Shown piece by piece: positions 49,964-59,885 of a stretch of DNA of 64,000 bases (position 1 is the stretch's first letter; each line of letters opens with the position of its first letter). The notes below the pieces were generated by a model, which made no database searches, had not been told where the DNA came from, and saw only the letters and a list, made by a program, of their open reading frames with translations. Source of the DNA: Roridomyces roridus. Lineage: Eukaryota > Basidiomycota > Agaricomycetes > Agaricales > Mycenaceae. The stretch is taken from positions 682,001 to 746,000 of the forward strand of contig JARKIF010000008.1 of NCBI GenBank assembly GCA_029378245.1, given 5' to 3'. The position numbers and the translations under genes were made by a program.

Positions 49964-51666
49964 ATGAACGCGCAAGTACGCACTTGGTCTGCTTTGCGAA
50001 CACTGCTAATGTAGCCCAGAGATTGCCCGCGCTCCCCTCTTTGGAGACCGTTGAGCGCCTGATCAACGTCGAAAAGCAGGGCAACTGCGTCCCTGTCTAT
50101 GTCGAGATACCTGCAGATCTCCTCACACCATGCATCGCCTACCTCCGTATCGCAAAGGACTCCAAGTACAGCTTCCTCCTCGAGTCTGTCCTGAACGGCG
50201 AGAATCTGGCGCGGTACAGTTTCATTGGCGCAGATCCCATTCGGATAATTAAAACAGGCCCGAACGAAGAACACACGGGCGACCCCATGACGGTGTTGCA
50301 GAAAGAGCTAGCTCTGCACCAATACATCAAGATTCCAGAAATCCCAACCTTCACCGGCGGCGCTATCGGATACGTTTCCTATGATTGCATTCAGCACTTT
50401 GAGCCCAAAACCGCCTGTACCCTGGACGATCCTCTGGGAATACCAGAGGCGGTCTTCATGCTTGTGGACACGCTCCTCATCTTCGATCACCTTCACCAGA
50501 CGGTCAAGGTCGTGTCGCACGTCTTCTGTCCCAAGAACGCGGGTACCGTCAATCTCGCCTTTGTCTACCAAACCGCCGTGGCAAAGGCCCGACGGCTCGC
50601 CAAATCTCTCCTTTCCAGCATTACGCCCGAGCCCCCGCAGCCTCCGATCACGCCCGGGCAGCAGGGCGTCTCGAATGTCGGGAAGGAGGGTTACGAGGGC
50701 TTTGTGACGACACTAAAGAAGCACATCGTCGCGGGGGACATCATCCAAGCGGTTCCTTCTCAACGACTGGCGCGGCCGACGGCCCTGCATCCGTTTAATG
50801 CCTATCGCCATCTTCGGCAGGTCAACCCAAGCCCATACATGTTCTACCTCGACTGCGGTGGAGTCCAGGTCGTCGGTGCCAGTCCCGAGACACTTTGCAA
50901 AGTTTCCAAAAACGTCGTTTTCAATCATGCCATCGCAGGGACCATCAAGAGAGGAAAGAGTCCAGAAGGTGTGTTTCATTTCGTCGATGGGGCAATCTAA
51001 CCAGACGATAGAGGACGAGAAACTCGGCGCAATACTGCTCGCATCAGAAAAGGACCGCGCAGAGCATATAATGCTCGTTGATCTCGCAAGAAACGACGTG
51101 AATCGCGTCTGCCAACCCAAGACTGTCAAGGTGGACCATCTCATGAGACTGGAAAAGTTCAGCCATGTCATTCATCTCACATCGCAAGTTTCTGGGACAC
51201 TGCGAGAAGATAAAACGAGGTGCGTCGACTTTTCAACCAGTCTACCTTGTCTCATCAGTCTAAAGGTTCGACGCGTTCCGGTCCATCTTCCCTGCGGGAA
51301 CGGTCTCGGGTGCACCGAAAATCAAGGCGATTGAGATCATCTCGTCGTTGGAGAAGGAGCGTCGAGGTGTGTACGCCGGGGCTGTCGGGCGGTTTGACTT
51401 TGCAGAGGACGAGATGGACACCTGCATAGCGATCCGTACGATGACCTTCAAGGATGGCGTGGCTTATCTGCAAGCCGGAGGCGGGATCGTGTTTGACAGC
51501 GAGGAGGAGGAAGAATACGTAGAAACGCTCAACAAATTGCAAGGAAATATCCGCGCCTTGGAGTCGGCCGAGCGTAAGTGAATCTCGCACACGATTTTTT
51601 GAACGCGCTAACCAGCCGCCAGGCCATTGGTTCGAGATTCAGAGCACGCCCAGCAGAGTTAGATAG
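49964..51666 (+). CDS. TRP2: Anthranilate synthase component I
   Basis: Converts chorismate to anthranilate with the glutamine amidotransferase partner, the first step of tryptophan synthesis. Start MNAQ, a 44-nt intron, then [16 protein letters not shown]-terminal domain with feedback-site region [20 protein letters not shown]. Chorismate-binding domain: [122 protein letters not shown]. The last exon gives [13 protein letters not shown]. The LLES motif matches the tryptophan-sensing element, so feedback inhibition is expected. Ends 14 bp from the convergent MRP4 stop. Confidence 0.96.
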
Positions 51667-51680
51667 TAAGTAGCATATAA

Positions 51681-52639
51681 TTAGGGTGTACTCGATGCTT
51701 GCTCTTCCTCGAACTGGGCCTCTTCGACCGCGTCCCAGAACTCCTCGTCCATCTCCTCCTGTTCATTTTCGTCTGCTATGACCTCTTCTTCCATACGGAG
51801 TGCCAGACCCTCTCGGCCAGCGATGCTCAGTATACCGGCCACAATCTCTGCTGTTTGTGGGCTCTCGTCGTTGGCCGGTATTGGATACATGACCAGCCGT
51901 GGATCAGTGTCCGAGTCTACGATGGCAATGGTCGGGACGTGTGTGAGCGCGCATTCTCGGATGCAGGTAATGTTTTTGAGGGGATTGAGGAGGATAACAA
52001 GGTCTGGAGTGGCCAGCGTCTCGTTTGCCACTTCGGGCGAATAGAGTTCCGCCGTGTTGGTGAGAGTCCCTGGAATCCAGCGGTCGCTGATATAATAGCC
52101 CTGCTTGCCAATGCGGCCTGCAGCAGATTTGACTATTTGTCGGAGGTCGGGTCGCGTGCCAACAAAGAGTATTTGACCACCCGCAAATGCAACTGCACGG
52201 ACTAGATTTGCAGCGCGTCGTAGCAGGGGAACCGTGTGGTCGAGGTCTATGATGGTTGAGCCTGCACGTACACCGTACGCGTAGGGCATGAAATTCGGGT
52301 TCATGCGCGACGTAGCATGGCCAAAGTGGGCCCCAGCAGCTAGCAGCGAAGATGTTGTTGCGTTTGGAACTGGTCGTCGGATCGCATCGCGAAGTTTATA
52401 CGTATTTTGGGGCGTCCTGTTGGAGCCATACTTGGAGAATATGTCGACTGTTGCGCGTCCATGAGGTACAGGATAGAGGGAAATGTGAACCACGCACTGA
52501 GGGTGCCGACCTCGGCTCGTTTGAGCTGCAACCTACTCCAGTCGTCAAGGGATCGAAGAGGTGGCGGCTCCTCGGTGCTGAGCGGTCGGGCAAGTCGAGG
52601 GACGCGGGGAAGAGCCCTAGCAAGCCTGCTGCTGCTCAT
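51681..52639 (-). CDS. MRP4: Mitochondrial small-subunit ribosomal protein uS2m (Mrp4)
   Basis: Start MSSSRLARALPRVPRLARPL is an Arg-rich mitochondrial presequence. The S2 fold follows: SSLLAAGAHFGHATSRMNPN, YAYGVRAGSTIIDLDHTVPL, FAGGQILFVGTRPDLRQIVK, DRWIPGTLTNTAELYSPEVA, DLVILLNPLKNITCIRECAL, VPTIAIVDSDTDPRLVMYPI and PANDESPQTAEIVAGILSIA. The C terminus is acidic (EEMDEEFWDAVEEAQFEEE), an extension common in mitochondrial forms. At least one intron separates the presequence exon from the S2 domain. Divergent from SSB (98 bp). Confidence 0.92.
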
Positions 52640-52737
52640 GGAGGCCGGCCGTCAAATCTTTGGTTTGGTTTCTGATCGGTGTCAAACAGCGTACTTTTTT
52701 CACCCTTCCCTCATCCCTCCCTCCCAAAAAACTCACC

Positions 52738-54896
52738 ATGGACGACGTCTTTGACGGTGCTGTAGGTATCGATCTCGGAACCACCTACTCGTCAGTGCCC
52801 TACCCCCGTCGTTGGCTCTGCTTAACCCTTGCTCAAGCTGTGTCGGTGTCTGGCAAAACGACCGCGTCGAGATCATCGCCAACGACCGTGCGACCTTTTC
52901 TTTCCTCTCTTTCCCAGTCGTTTCTCACCCATTTGCAGAGGGAAACCGCACCACCCCGTCCTATGTCGCCTTCTCGGCCGAAGAGCGCTTGATCGGTGAC
53001 GCGGCGAAGAACCAGGCTGCGATGAACCCCCGCAACACTGTCTTCGATGCCAAGCGTCTCATTGGCCGCCGTTTCGAGTTGAGCCTGTCGCCCTTTACCG
53101 AGACGGACACGATCTGACCTTTTTTTCACCTAGTGACCCGGATGTCAAAAAGGTTTTTATTTTTTTCACCGATCCTTCCGCGGGTGCGAATGAATTTGTT
53201 CTCAGGACATGACCCACTGGCCCTTCGAGGTTGTCGAGAAGGATGGATCCCCCCTGATCAAGGTCCAATACCTCGGCGACGAGAAGACCTTCAGCCCCCA
53301 GGAGATCTCGTCCATGGTCCTCACTAAAATGAAGGAGATTTGCGAAGCCAAGCTTGGCAAGACCGTCAAAAAGGCCGTTGTCACGTCAGTCAAGTTTTGA
53401 ACACCGGTCTGCGCTTTTGTTCATCCTTCTCCGCAGCGTCCCCGCCTACTTCAACGACTCCCAGCGTTTGGCTACCAAGGACGCTGGTGCCATTGCCGGC
53501 CTCGACGTCCTCCGTATCATCAACGAGCCCACCGCCGCTGCCATCGCTTACGGTCTCGACCGCCAATCAAAGGCCGAGAAGAACGTCCTCATTTTCGATC
53601 TCGGTGGAGGAACTTTCGATGTCTCTTTGCTCAACATCAGCGGTGGTGTCTTTGCCGTCAAGGCTACCGCCGGTGACACGCATCTTGGTGGAGAGGACTT
53701 TGACAACACCCTTTTGGACCACTTCAAGAACGAGTTCAAGAAAAAGTCCAAGCTCGACATCTCTGACGATGCCCGTGCCCTCCGCCGGCTGCGGAGTGCC
53801 TGTGAGCGCGCCAAGCGGACTCTGTCCAGTGTCGCCCAGACCACCGTTGAGGTCGACTCTCTGTTCCAGGGCGAGGATTTCTCTGCCAACATCACCCGGG
53901 CCCGTTTCGAGGAGATCAACGCCGTCATGTTCAAGTCGACTCTCGACCCTGTCGAGAAGGTCCTCAAGGACGCCAAGATGGCCCGCGAGAAGGTTGACGA
54001 CATTGTCCTCGTCGGTGGTTCCACCCGTATCCCGAAAATCCAAGCGCTCGTGTCCGAGTACTTTGGTGGCCGTCAACTGAACAAGTCCATCAACCCCGAC
54101 GAGGCCGTCGCTTACGGTGCTGCTGTCCAGGCCGCCGTCCTCACTGGCCAAACATCTGAGCAAACAAAGGACCTTTTGCTGCTCGATGTTGCTCCTCTAT
54201 CCCTCGGTGTTGCCATGCAGGGTGACGTCTTCGGTGTTGTTGTGCCCTCGCAACACGCCCATTCCGACCAACAAGTCGCGGGTGTTTACCACCGTCGAGG
54301 ACAACCAAACGACGGTCACCTTCCCTGTCTACGAGGGTGAGCGGCACGCAGTGCCGCGACAACCGTCTGCTCGGCGAGTTCGAGCTCAACGGCATCCCTC
54401 CCATGCTCCGCGGCCAGGCCGAGCTTGTTACCACCTTTGAGGTCGATGCCAACGGTCTGCTGAAGGTTTCGGCACAGGACCGTGCTTCCGGCCGCAAAGC
54501 GTCCATCAGTGCGTTTTCACTCTCTTTTTCTTGACCTTGCACCCGCTGAAGGTTTTCGCTCGCTAGGCATCACCAACTCTGTCGGCCGTCTCTCGTCGGC
54601 CTGAGATTGACCAGATGATCAAGGACGCTGAGCAGTTCAAGAACGCGGACAAGGAGTTCTCTGCTCGCCATGAGGCCAAATCCGACCTGGAGGCCTATAT
54701 CCACCAGGTCGAGGGCACGATCACGTCACCCGAAATTGGCATGAAGCTCAAGCGGGGTGCCAAGGCGCAGGTCGAGGCTGAGCTCGCTCGGGCGCTCGAG
54801 AAGCTGGAGATTGAGGACTCGACGGCGGACGAACTGAAGAAGGCGCAGCTCGGCATCAAGCGGGCACTGCAAAAAGCGACTGCTGGCATACGGTGA
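52738..54896 (+). CDS. SSB1: Ribosome-associated Hsp70 of the Ssb type, with three single-base frame breaks
   Basis: Chaperone for nascent chains at the ribosome exit. [27 protein letters not shown] / [93 protein letters not shown] and the Ssb-type end [13 protein letters not shown] are clear. Introns in the ATPase part splice cleanly. In the substrate-binding part three extra bases break the frame relative to the family: T at 54248 (VVVP to [15 protein letters not shown]), one G at 54343/54344 (VYEGER to [16 protein letters not shown]), T at 54602 (RLSSA to [12 protein letters not shown]). All protein pieces between the breaks remain well conserved. Either sequence errors or a recently damaged copy; a functional protein cannot be read from the sequence as given. 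Confidence 0.9.
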
Positions 54897-55048
54897 GTGC
54901 GTGCTGGCGGGGGTGTAGAGGCGCAGTCATGTATTCCTGTATTCCGTGCTGCTGTCATTTCGTCTATCTTTTGCATAAAAATTTCAAAGTTCTGTCGCTG
55001 CACTGAGTTTGATAAGAGTGTACAAGATGATATGGATACAAAAAGCGA

Positions 55049-56354
55049 CTACGGGGCAACGGCCTTGTGGATGCGGAGAGCTACTTCGAGGATCCACAAT
55101 TCCTCGTCTGCGCCATCACACAAGGCTTTATCAGCCTCAGCAAGTACAAGCGCACATTTAGACTTGTCCTTGCCGCTCAACATGGGATGTAGGACAATGA
55201 GATCGTGCATCTTATTGGATGGATGAGAGAACAAAAACAGGACGAAACGAGCCGGCATACCTGTGTTAATAATTGGCTTGCCGAGTATCCTTCGCGCATC
55301 AGTTCCTTGACCTTTTTCTGTATGGGCTCGAAGCCCTTTTGTGGTCGTTTCGGTTGGTCCACGGCCATATCACTGTCCGCGGCAGGCTCGATGCCCAAAA
55401 CCAATGCAAAATCTTGCACAACAGCGTCCGGGACGACGCCTGCTATTTCCTGGATATCCGCTGGAGTTATGGGTGTGGGAGGTACCGTGGAAGAGGAGAG
55501 GCGGGAGGCGGACTGCAGGTATGTGATTGCACGTCGGAGGTCGCCCGAGGAAGTGGATATTAACGCGTCAATAACGCTCTTGTCTACATGAATGTTCTCT
55601 GCTTGGGCAATGTATGCCAGGCGGGACGTCGAGGAAGTAGAGTCGAGCGGTGTAAAGCGGAATTTGGAGCAGCGAGACGCGAGGGGTTCAATTATCCTGT
55701 AAAGGAATGAGGTTCGAAGGAGATCGATCTCGGCTGCCACACACCTTGTAACATAATTGCAGACAAGGCAAAAGCGAGTGATACGAGCATATGTCTCCAT
55801 AATACGGCGCAGGGCACCCTGAGCGTCCTGCGTCATCGAGTCGGCTTCGTCGAGAATGATAATTTTGTAGGGAGGGCAGGGATATTCCTTGCCGTCGGAC
55901 GCGACAGTTTGGGCGCGAGGCGTCTGACGCGCAAAATTCTTGATCTTGTCGCGGACAATAGAGATTCCACGCTCATCCGACGCGTTCAACTCGAGCACGC
56001 GATTCCGGAAGTTGTCAGGACTGTAACAAGGTGAGGCATGGACATAGACGAGTTACTGAGCGAACCCGAAGAGTTGTCGTGCAAGGGCGAGAATGGTAGA
56101 CGTCTTTCCAGTCCCTGGAGGTCCGTAGAAGAGCATGTGGGGAAGCTGCAGCAGCAATGAGTAAAACGAAGGGTGCCACTGGCGCGTATTACATTTGTAG
56201 AGGTGAGGGTCTTGCGGAGGACAGCGACGGTATGCTCCTGCGCAGAGACATCGTCGATAGTTTTCGGTCTGTATCGCTCGACCCAGGGCTGGAGGGCGGG
56301 GTCAACGACGTGTTTCTTGGGTACCTTGGTGTTGTTGGGCTGGAAGAAGGCCAT
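55049..56354 (-). CDS. RFC2: Replication factor C subunit (yeast Rfc2 / human RFC4 type)
   Basis: Part of the pentameric clamp loader that opens PCNA. Start [20 protein letters not shown], then [20 protein letters not shown], Walker A in [18 protein letters not shown] (across an intron), [20 protein letters not shown], Walker [21 protein letters not shown], the SRC arginine-finger motif in [20 protein letters not shown] and sensor region [16 protein letters not shown]. The collar domain ends [11 protein letters not shown]. The short insertion with [13 protein letters not shown] fits the Rfc2/RFC4 type better than Rfc4 or Rfc3. Head-to-head with the CAF-1 gene, 36 bp apart. Confidence 0.94.
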
Positions 56355-56390
56355 TGTCACACTGTGACAGCCCGCGCTCTCTCTTGCTTC
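56355..56390. promoter_or_regulatory. 36-bp bidirectional promoter, RFC2/CAF-1 large subunit
   Basis: The shortest divergent gap in the window, between the RFC2 start codon and the first CAF-1 ATG. If the next in-frame ATG (MALTDTNK) is used the gap is about 54 bp. The CAF-1 first intron contains GCGCGTCGCGTC-like sequence that could serve as a cell-cycle element; this is a weak observation. Confidence 0.5.
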
Positions 56391-59034
56391 ATGCCGCCAT
56401 TGCTGCCAATGGCCCTGACCGACACCAACAAACGTGGCCCTTCCTTCTCTTTGTCTCCTCTTCCTATGCTGACAGCTCATTGCCCAGCCGCTGTTCCAGC
56501 CGACGCCAATGGTCAGCCCGTCGACGCGCTCTCACCCTCCTCACCGACTGACGCGTCAAACGCAGCAGGAGTGACAGAAAAGCCCTCCATTGTCGAGCTC
56601 AAGAACGGAAAAGTCATTTTCAAACAAAAACCCATATCCTTCGAGAAGCATTCGGAAACTCTCCAAGGTACGTGCCACAGGCGCGTCGCGTCACTTTGCG
56701 CGTCCTCACTGTCATTCTCTAGAGATAGTCCGGTTCCGTGAACTACTGGAAGAGAGGATTTCAGACAACGCAGATCCGCTCTCCAGCTTTCCTGAGGAGC
56801 ACAAACCTGTCATAGCCAAATTGGCACACGAGAGGTTCGTCGCGTCTGCACCGTACATTTAGCCGCGTCTATAACCCCACCCAGCGACAAGACTCTCTCT
56901 GCGCTCTCGAAGCACATTCTTCAAGAGTTGTTACCTGCCCAAGACGAAGATAACGACGAGCAGACACCACTACCCCTCACTCTTCCTGTCGTCGAGAACG
57001 CCATCAAGTCTGTCGTTAATCGAAACAACTATGGCCTCGATGGCCTTCCTGGAGTAAAACCTCCCGCTGCAGTGTGCGTATGGCGATGGGAGGCAAACGC
57101 ACACCTCGATTGGCTACCCAAGAGCGCCCGAGACAAGGCGGAGACTAGGATGGCTGAACGTAGCAAGGCAGGACTCTGACTTTCTAAATCATGCAGTTGT
57201 CTTACTGGACCTTAGGCCAAGTCGGATCTGAAGGCTCTATTCGACTTGCTCCCGAAAGACGAACAAGATGCTATCGTTGATCCCAAGGGCACCGCCAAAG
57301 TCACCACTACTGATTCTCAGGCTATTGACCTCACCAACGATGACGCCAAGAGCGCTGCGGGCCCGTCCAAGAAGACGAAGGCGAACGAGGAAAACAATTC
57401 AGTACGCATAACCTCTTCTCTCGTGGCAAACTGTTCACCGGTCCCCGCAGACTCCAGCACCAAAGGTCGGGCGTCCCAAAAAGGTTCTCGATTCAGAGAA
57501 AGCTGCCAAAGTTCGTTTTTCGGCTACAGCTTCGTTCTTGTCTCACCTAGGCACAGGAAAAAGAGAAGCAGGAGAAAAAGGCCGCCAAGGCGGAGCGCGA
57601 ACAGAAAGCAAAAGAGGGTCAAGAAAAATCACGGTCTCTTTTGCAGAGTTTCCTCAAGCCGGGTGCATCTGCTCGCGCCTTGCCATCCAAGGAGCCAGCT
57701 ACGCCAGCTACTGTGTCGCCCGAGTCGTCTCACTTCGAGAAGACGTTCAAACCGTTCGTGGTCAAGAAGGACACGACGGTTGCTCCTGTCAATTGGTTTG
57801 CGAAACGTCCTATACCACTCCAATACGAGGGCGATGTCATTGTTGTTGATGACGACGTGGAGACTTCCGATCTCGCCGGAATGAGTGCCGAAGGTGAGTC
57901 TTGTCTTCAGTAACTGTGATCTTCACTCATATCTCTGTCAGAACGTCTCCGCTCCACCCTCCAGAATCTCCCCTCCCCTGTCGGACCGCGTCGGACGCGT
58001 CGGACGCGTTCGCATCTGAAAACCAGTAACAATGTATCCGTCCGGGAGCTGATCAAAACTCTCAATGAGGCCGAAGTCTCCGACGAGATTCCTCAAGTCC
58101 GTCGCATTCACACTCAACTGTCCGACCGAGATATTGTCCCAGCCAAAATCACTCATATTCGCGGACGATGCTCGACCAGGCTATTACGGAACATGGACAA
58201 GGGACTCGCAGTTGATTGGGCCGCGGACTCCATTCGTCAGAGACGACAAGGTTTTCGACTATGGGTACGACAGCGGAGAAGAGTGGGAAGAGGAGCCCAG
58301 TGGTGACGCCGACGACCTCATGGACGACGGGGAAGAGGACGACGTGGATGGTGAGGATGCGGATTCTGATATAGAAAGTTGGTTGGTCGAGGACGACGAT
58401 GAGCCGGTTTCGCCTTCTGCAGCTACTGGTTCCCCAGTCCCGACCGTTGCCAAACGCAAGGCGGAAGCTGAGGACACCAAGCTGACCAAGAAGCGAAAGG
58501 TCGTGGTTCCACTGTTGCCATTCGCCAAGGGCCCTTCATGGGAGCAACGGATCGGACAGTGCGCCGACGAATTCAGCCTGTTCAACGCGTATCGAATCCA
58601 GTTCTTGAATGGTATTCCTTCTTTCTGCGGCGTTTCTCCTCGTATGCTAACAGCTTGGACTAGATGCTCCGTTCCCTCTCGACCCCTTCACTTTTGTGTC
58701 GCAAACAGTCACCGCAGGGACCAAGAAGGACGGTTTCGCGGTGCCCGCTCTCCCGGATCGCCTCGTTGCCGCAACTGCGGGGACCGACGTCCCCCCAGTC
58801 GTGAAGAAAGCTGCTGTTGCTCCGAAAACGAGTTTCCCGGATGAGCACTTGGCTCGTCTCCTCGACCAAATTACGACTTCGCAGACGGCCAGTTTGCCGA
58901 TCCTGGTGGACAAGATATACCAGGACTTGCGCGAACACAAGGTGAAGAAGAACGCTATCGAGGTCAAGATTCGGGAGGTGGCGGAGAAGTGCAAGTTGAA
59001 GAAGGTGTGGGTCGTAAAGCAAGGACCGGTCTAA
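56391..59034 (+). CDS. RLF2: Chromatin assembly factor 1 large subunit (Rlf2/Cac1, CHAF1A)
   Basis: Deposits H3-H4 on newly replicated DNA and binds PCNA. The N terminus is variable (IVELKNGKVIFKQKPISFEK). A KER-like charged region (EKEKQEKKAAKAEREQKAKE) is followed by LLQSFLKPGA, a PIP-like motif, and FKPFVVKKDTTVAP. The diagnostic acidic domain reads ADDARPGYYGTWTRDSQLIG, FVRDDKVFDYGYDSGEEWEE and SDIESWLVEDDDEP. A winged-helix end follows: FPDEHLARLLDQITTSQTAS, IRVAEKCKLKK-type, ending VWVVKQGPV. Around 58095-58149 the frame passes from DIVPAK to SLIFADDARP only with a 46-nt intron (GTCCGT...TCCCAG) or by dropping one A of an A4 run. Convergent with SPC24 (28 bp between stops). Confidence 0.9.
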
Positions 59035-59062
59035 TACAATTTTAATCTTATTTATACAAAAA

Positions 59063-59793
59063 CTAAGAGCAAGCAATCTTCCACAACTCCTGGGTATACT
59101 CAAAGTCCGTTCGACCGTCGCTGAAATCCAGGACATGAACGTCCGGCCCAGATTGCGCACCTTTGGTGAGGTTAATTCAAGTCAGGCAAAGAGATGGCCA
59201 ACGCACGGACGAGCATCTTGGTCAAATTCCTGTTATTGTCCAAGATGGGATGGAAGCCAAGATTCTTGTAAATCTGTAATCGCAATCTACGAGCATGAAA
59301 GAATGCATCGAATAGACGCGTCAGAGACTTACGCGGTGCCGTCCAGCTCCTTTTCGTGCTCTGCGGCGGGATCGTATTCCTCTTGCCGCCGTGCTTCGTC
59401 TTTGAGCATGGCGAGTTCCCCCTCTTTGCCGGCTACGAGACCTTCCAATTCTTGGATAGATTTCGCGAGGTCCAGACGAGAGCTGTCGAGTTCGTTGAGT
59501 GTAGCGGTGTGAGCGTGTGCCGAGGGAACGGATGCAGGTCGCGTGGAGGAGACGCGCGCAGCTTCAAGGATTTTCGAGAGGGCTTGAGGTGGAGTTCAGA
59601 TAGAGTCAATGCGGGTCTCGAGATGATGACCTTTAAGATTGGAATGCAGCTCGTCCAGTTCCTTTTTTCGCTTGGCCTCGGCTGCAGCGAGCGTGTCCTC
59701 TGCAGCGACGAGCGTGAGGTAGTCGTCGTCGGGCACGACGACTGACTTGACCTGGCGAAGCGCGTCGAGAGCTTCTTCGATGTCTATTGACAT
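59063..59793 (-). CDS. SPC24: Spc24, Ndc80 kinetochore complex subunit
   Basis: With Spc25 it anchors the Ndc80 complex to the inner kinetochore. MSIDIEEALDALRQVKSVVV starts a coiled-coil region (EDTLAAAEAKRKKELDELHS, LDLAKSIQELEGLVAGKEGE, LAMLKDEARRQEEYDPAAEH). The small globular C-terminal domain is spread over short exons: LRLQIYKNLGFHPILDNNRN, LTKMLVRAQSGPDVHVLDFS, DGRTDFEYTQELWKIACS. This matches the LKIYRxLG...W-(K/R)-x2 pattern of Spc24. The coiled coil plus compact globular end also resembles Spc25, which I consider less likely. Divergent from CRM1 (92 bp). Confidence 0.78.
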
Positions 59794-59885
59794 TGTGGTG
59801 CTAAACAGGGTTCAATTGAGGTCAGGTGCCCGCATCATCGCGCTTTGCTCGTTACCAGGAATCAATCCCCTCTCCTGCCGCCGCC

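Noticed and set aside
54337..54351. GTGAGC...GCAG looks like a complete 15-nt intron in SSB
   Set aside because: Too short to be spliced, and it covers codons for the conserved ERTQ residues; a one-base insertion explains the frame better.
55205..55591. Open plus-strand frames opposite RFC2
   Set aside because: Shadows of the well-supported RFC2 coding strand; no own motifs.
57980..58012. Tandem CGCGTCGGA-type repeat
   Set aside because: Lies within CAF-1 coding sequence (RRTRRTR) and is only about three short units; likely codon repetition rather than a regulatory repeat.
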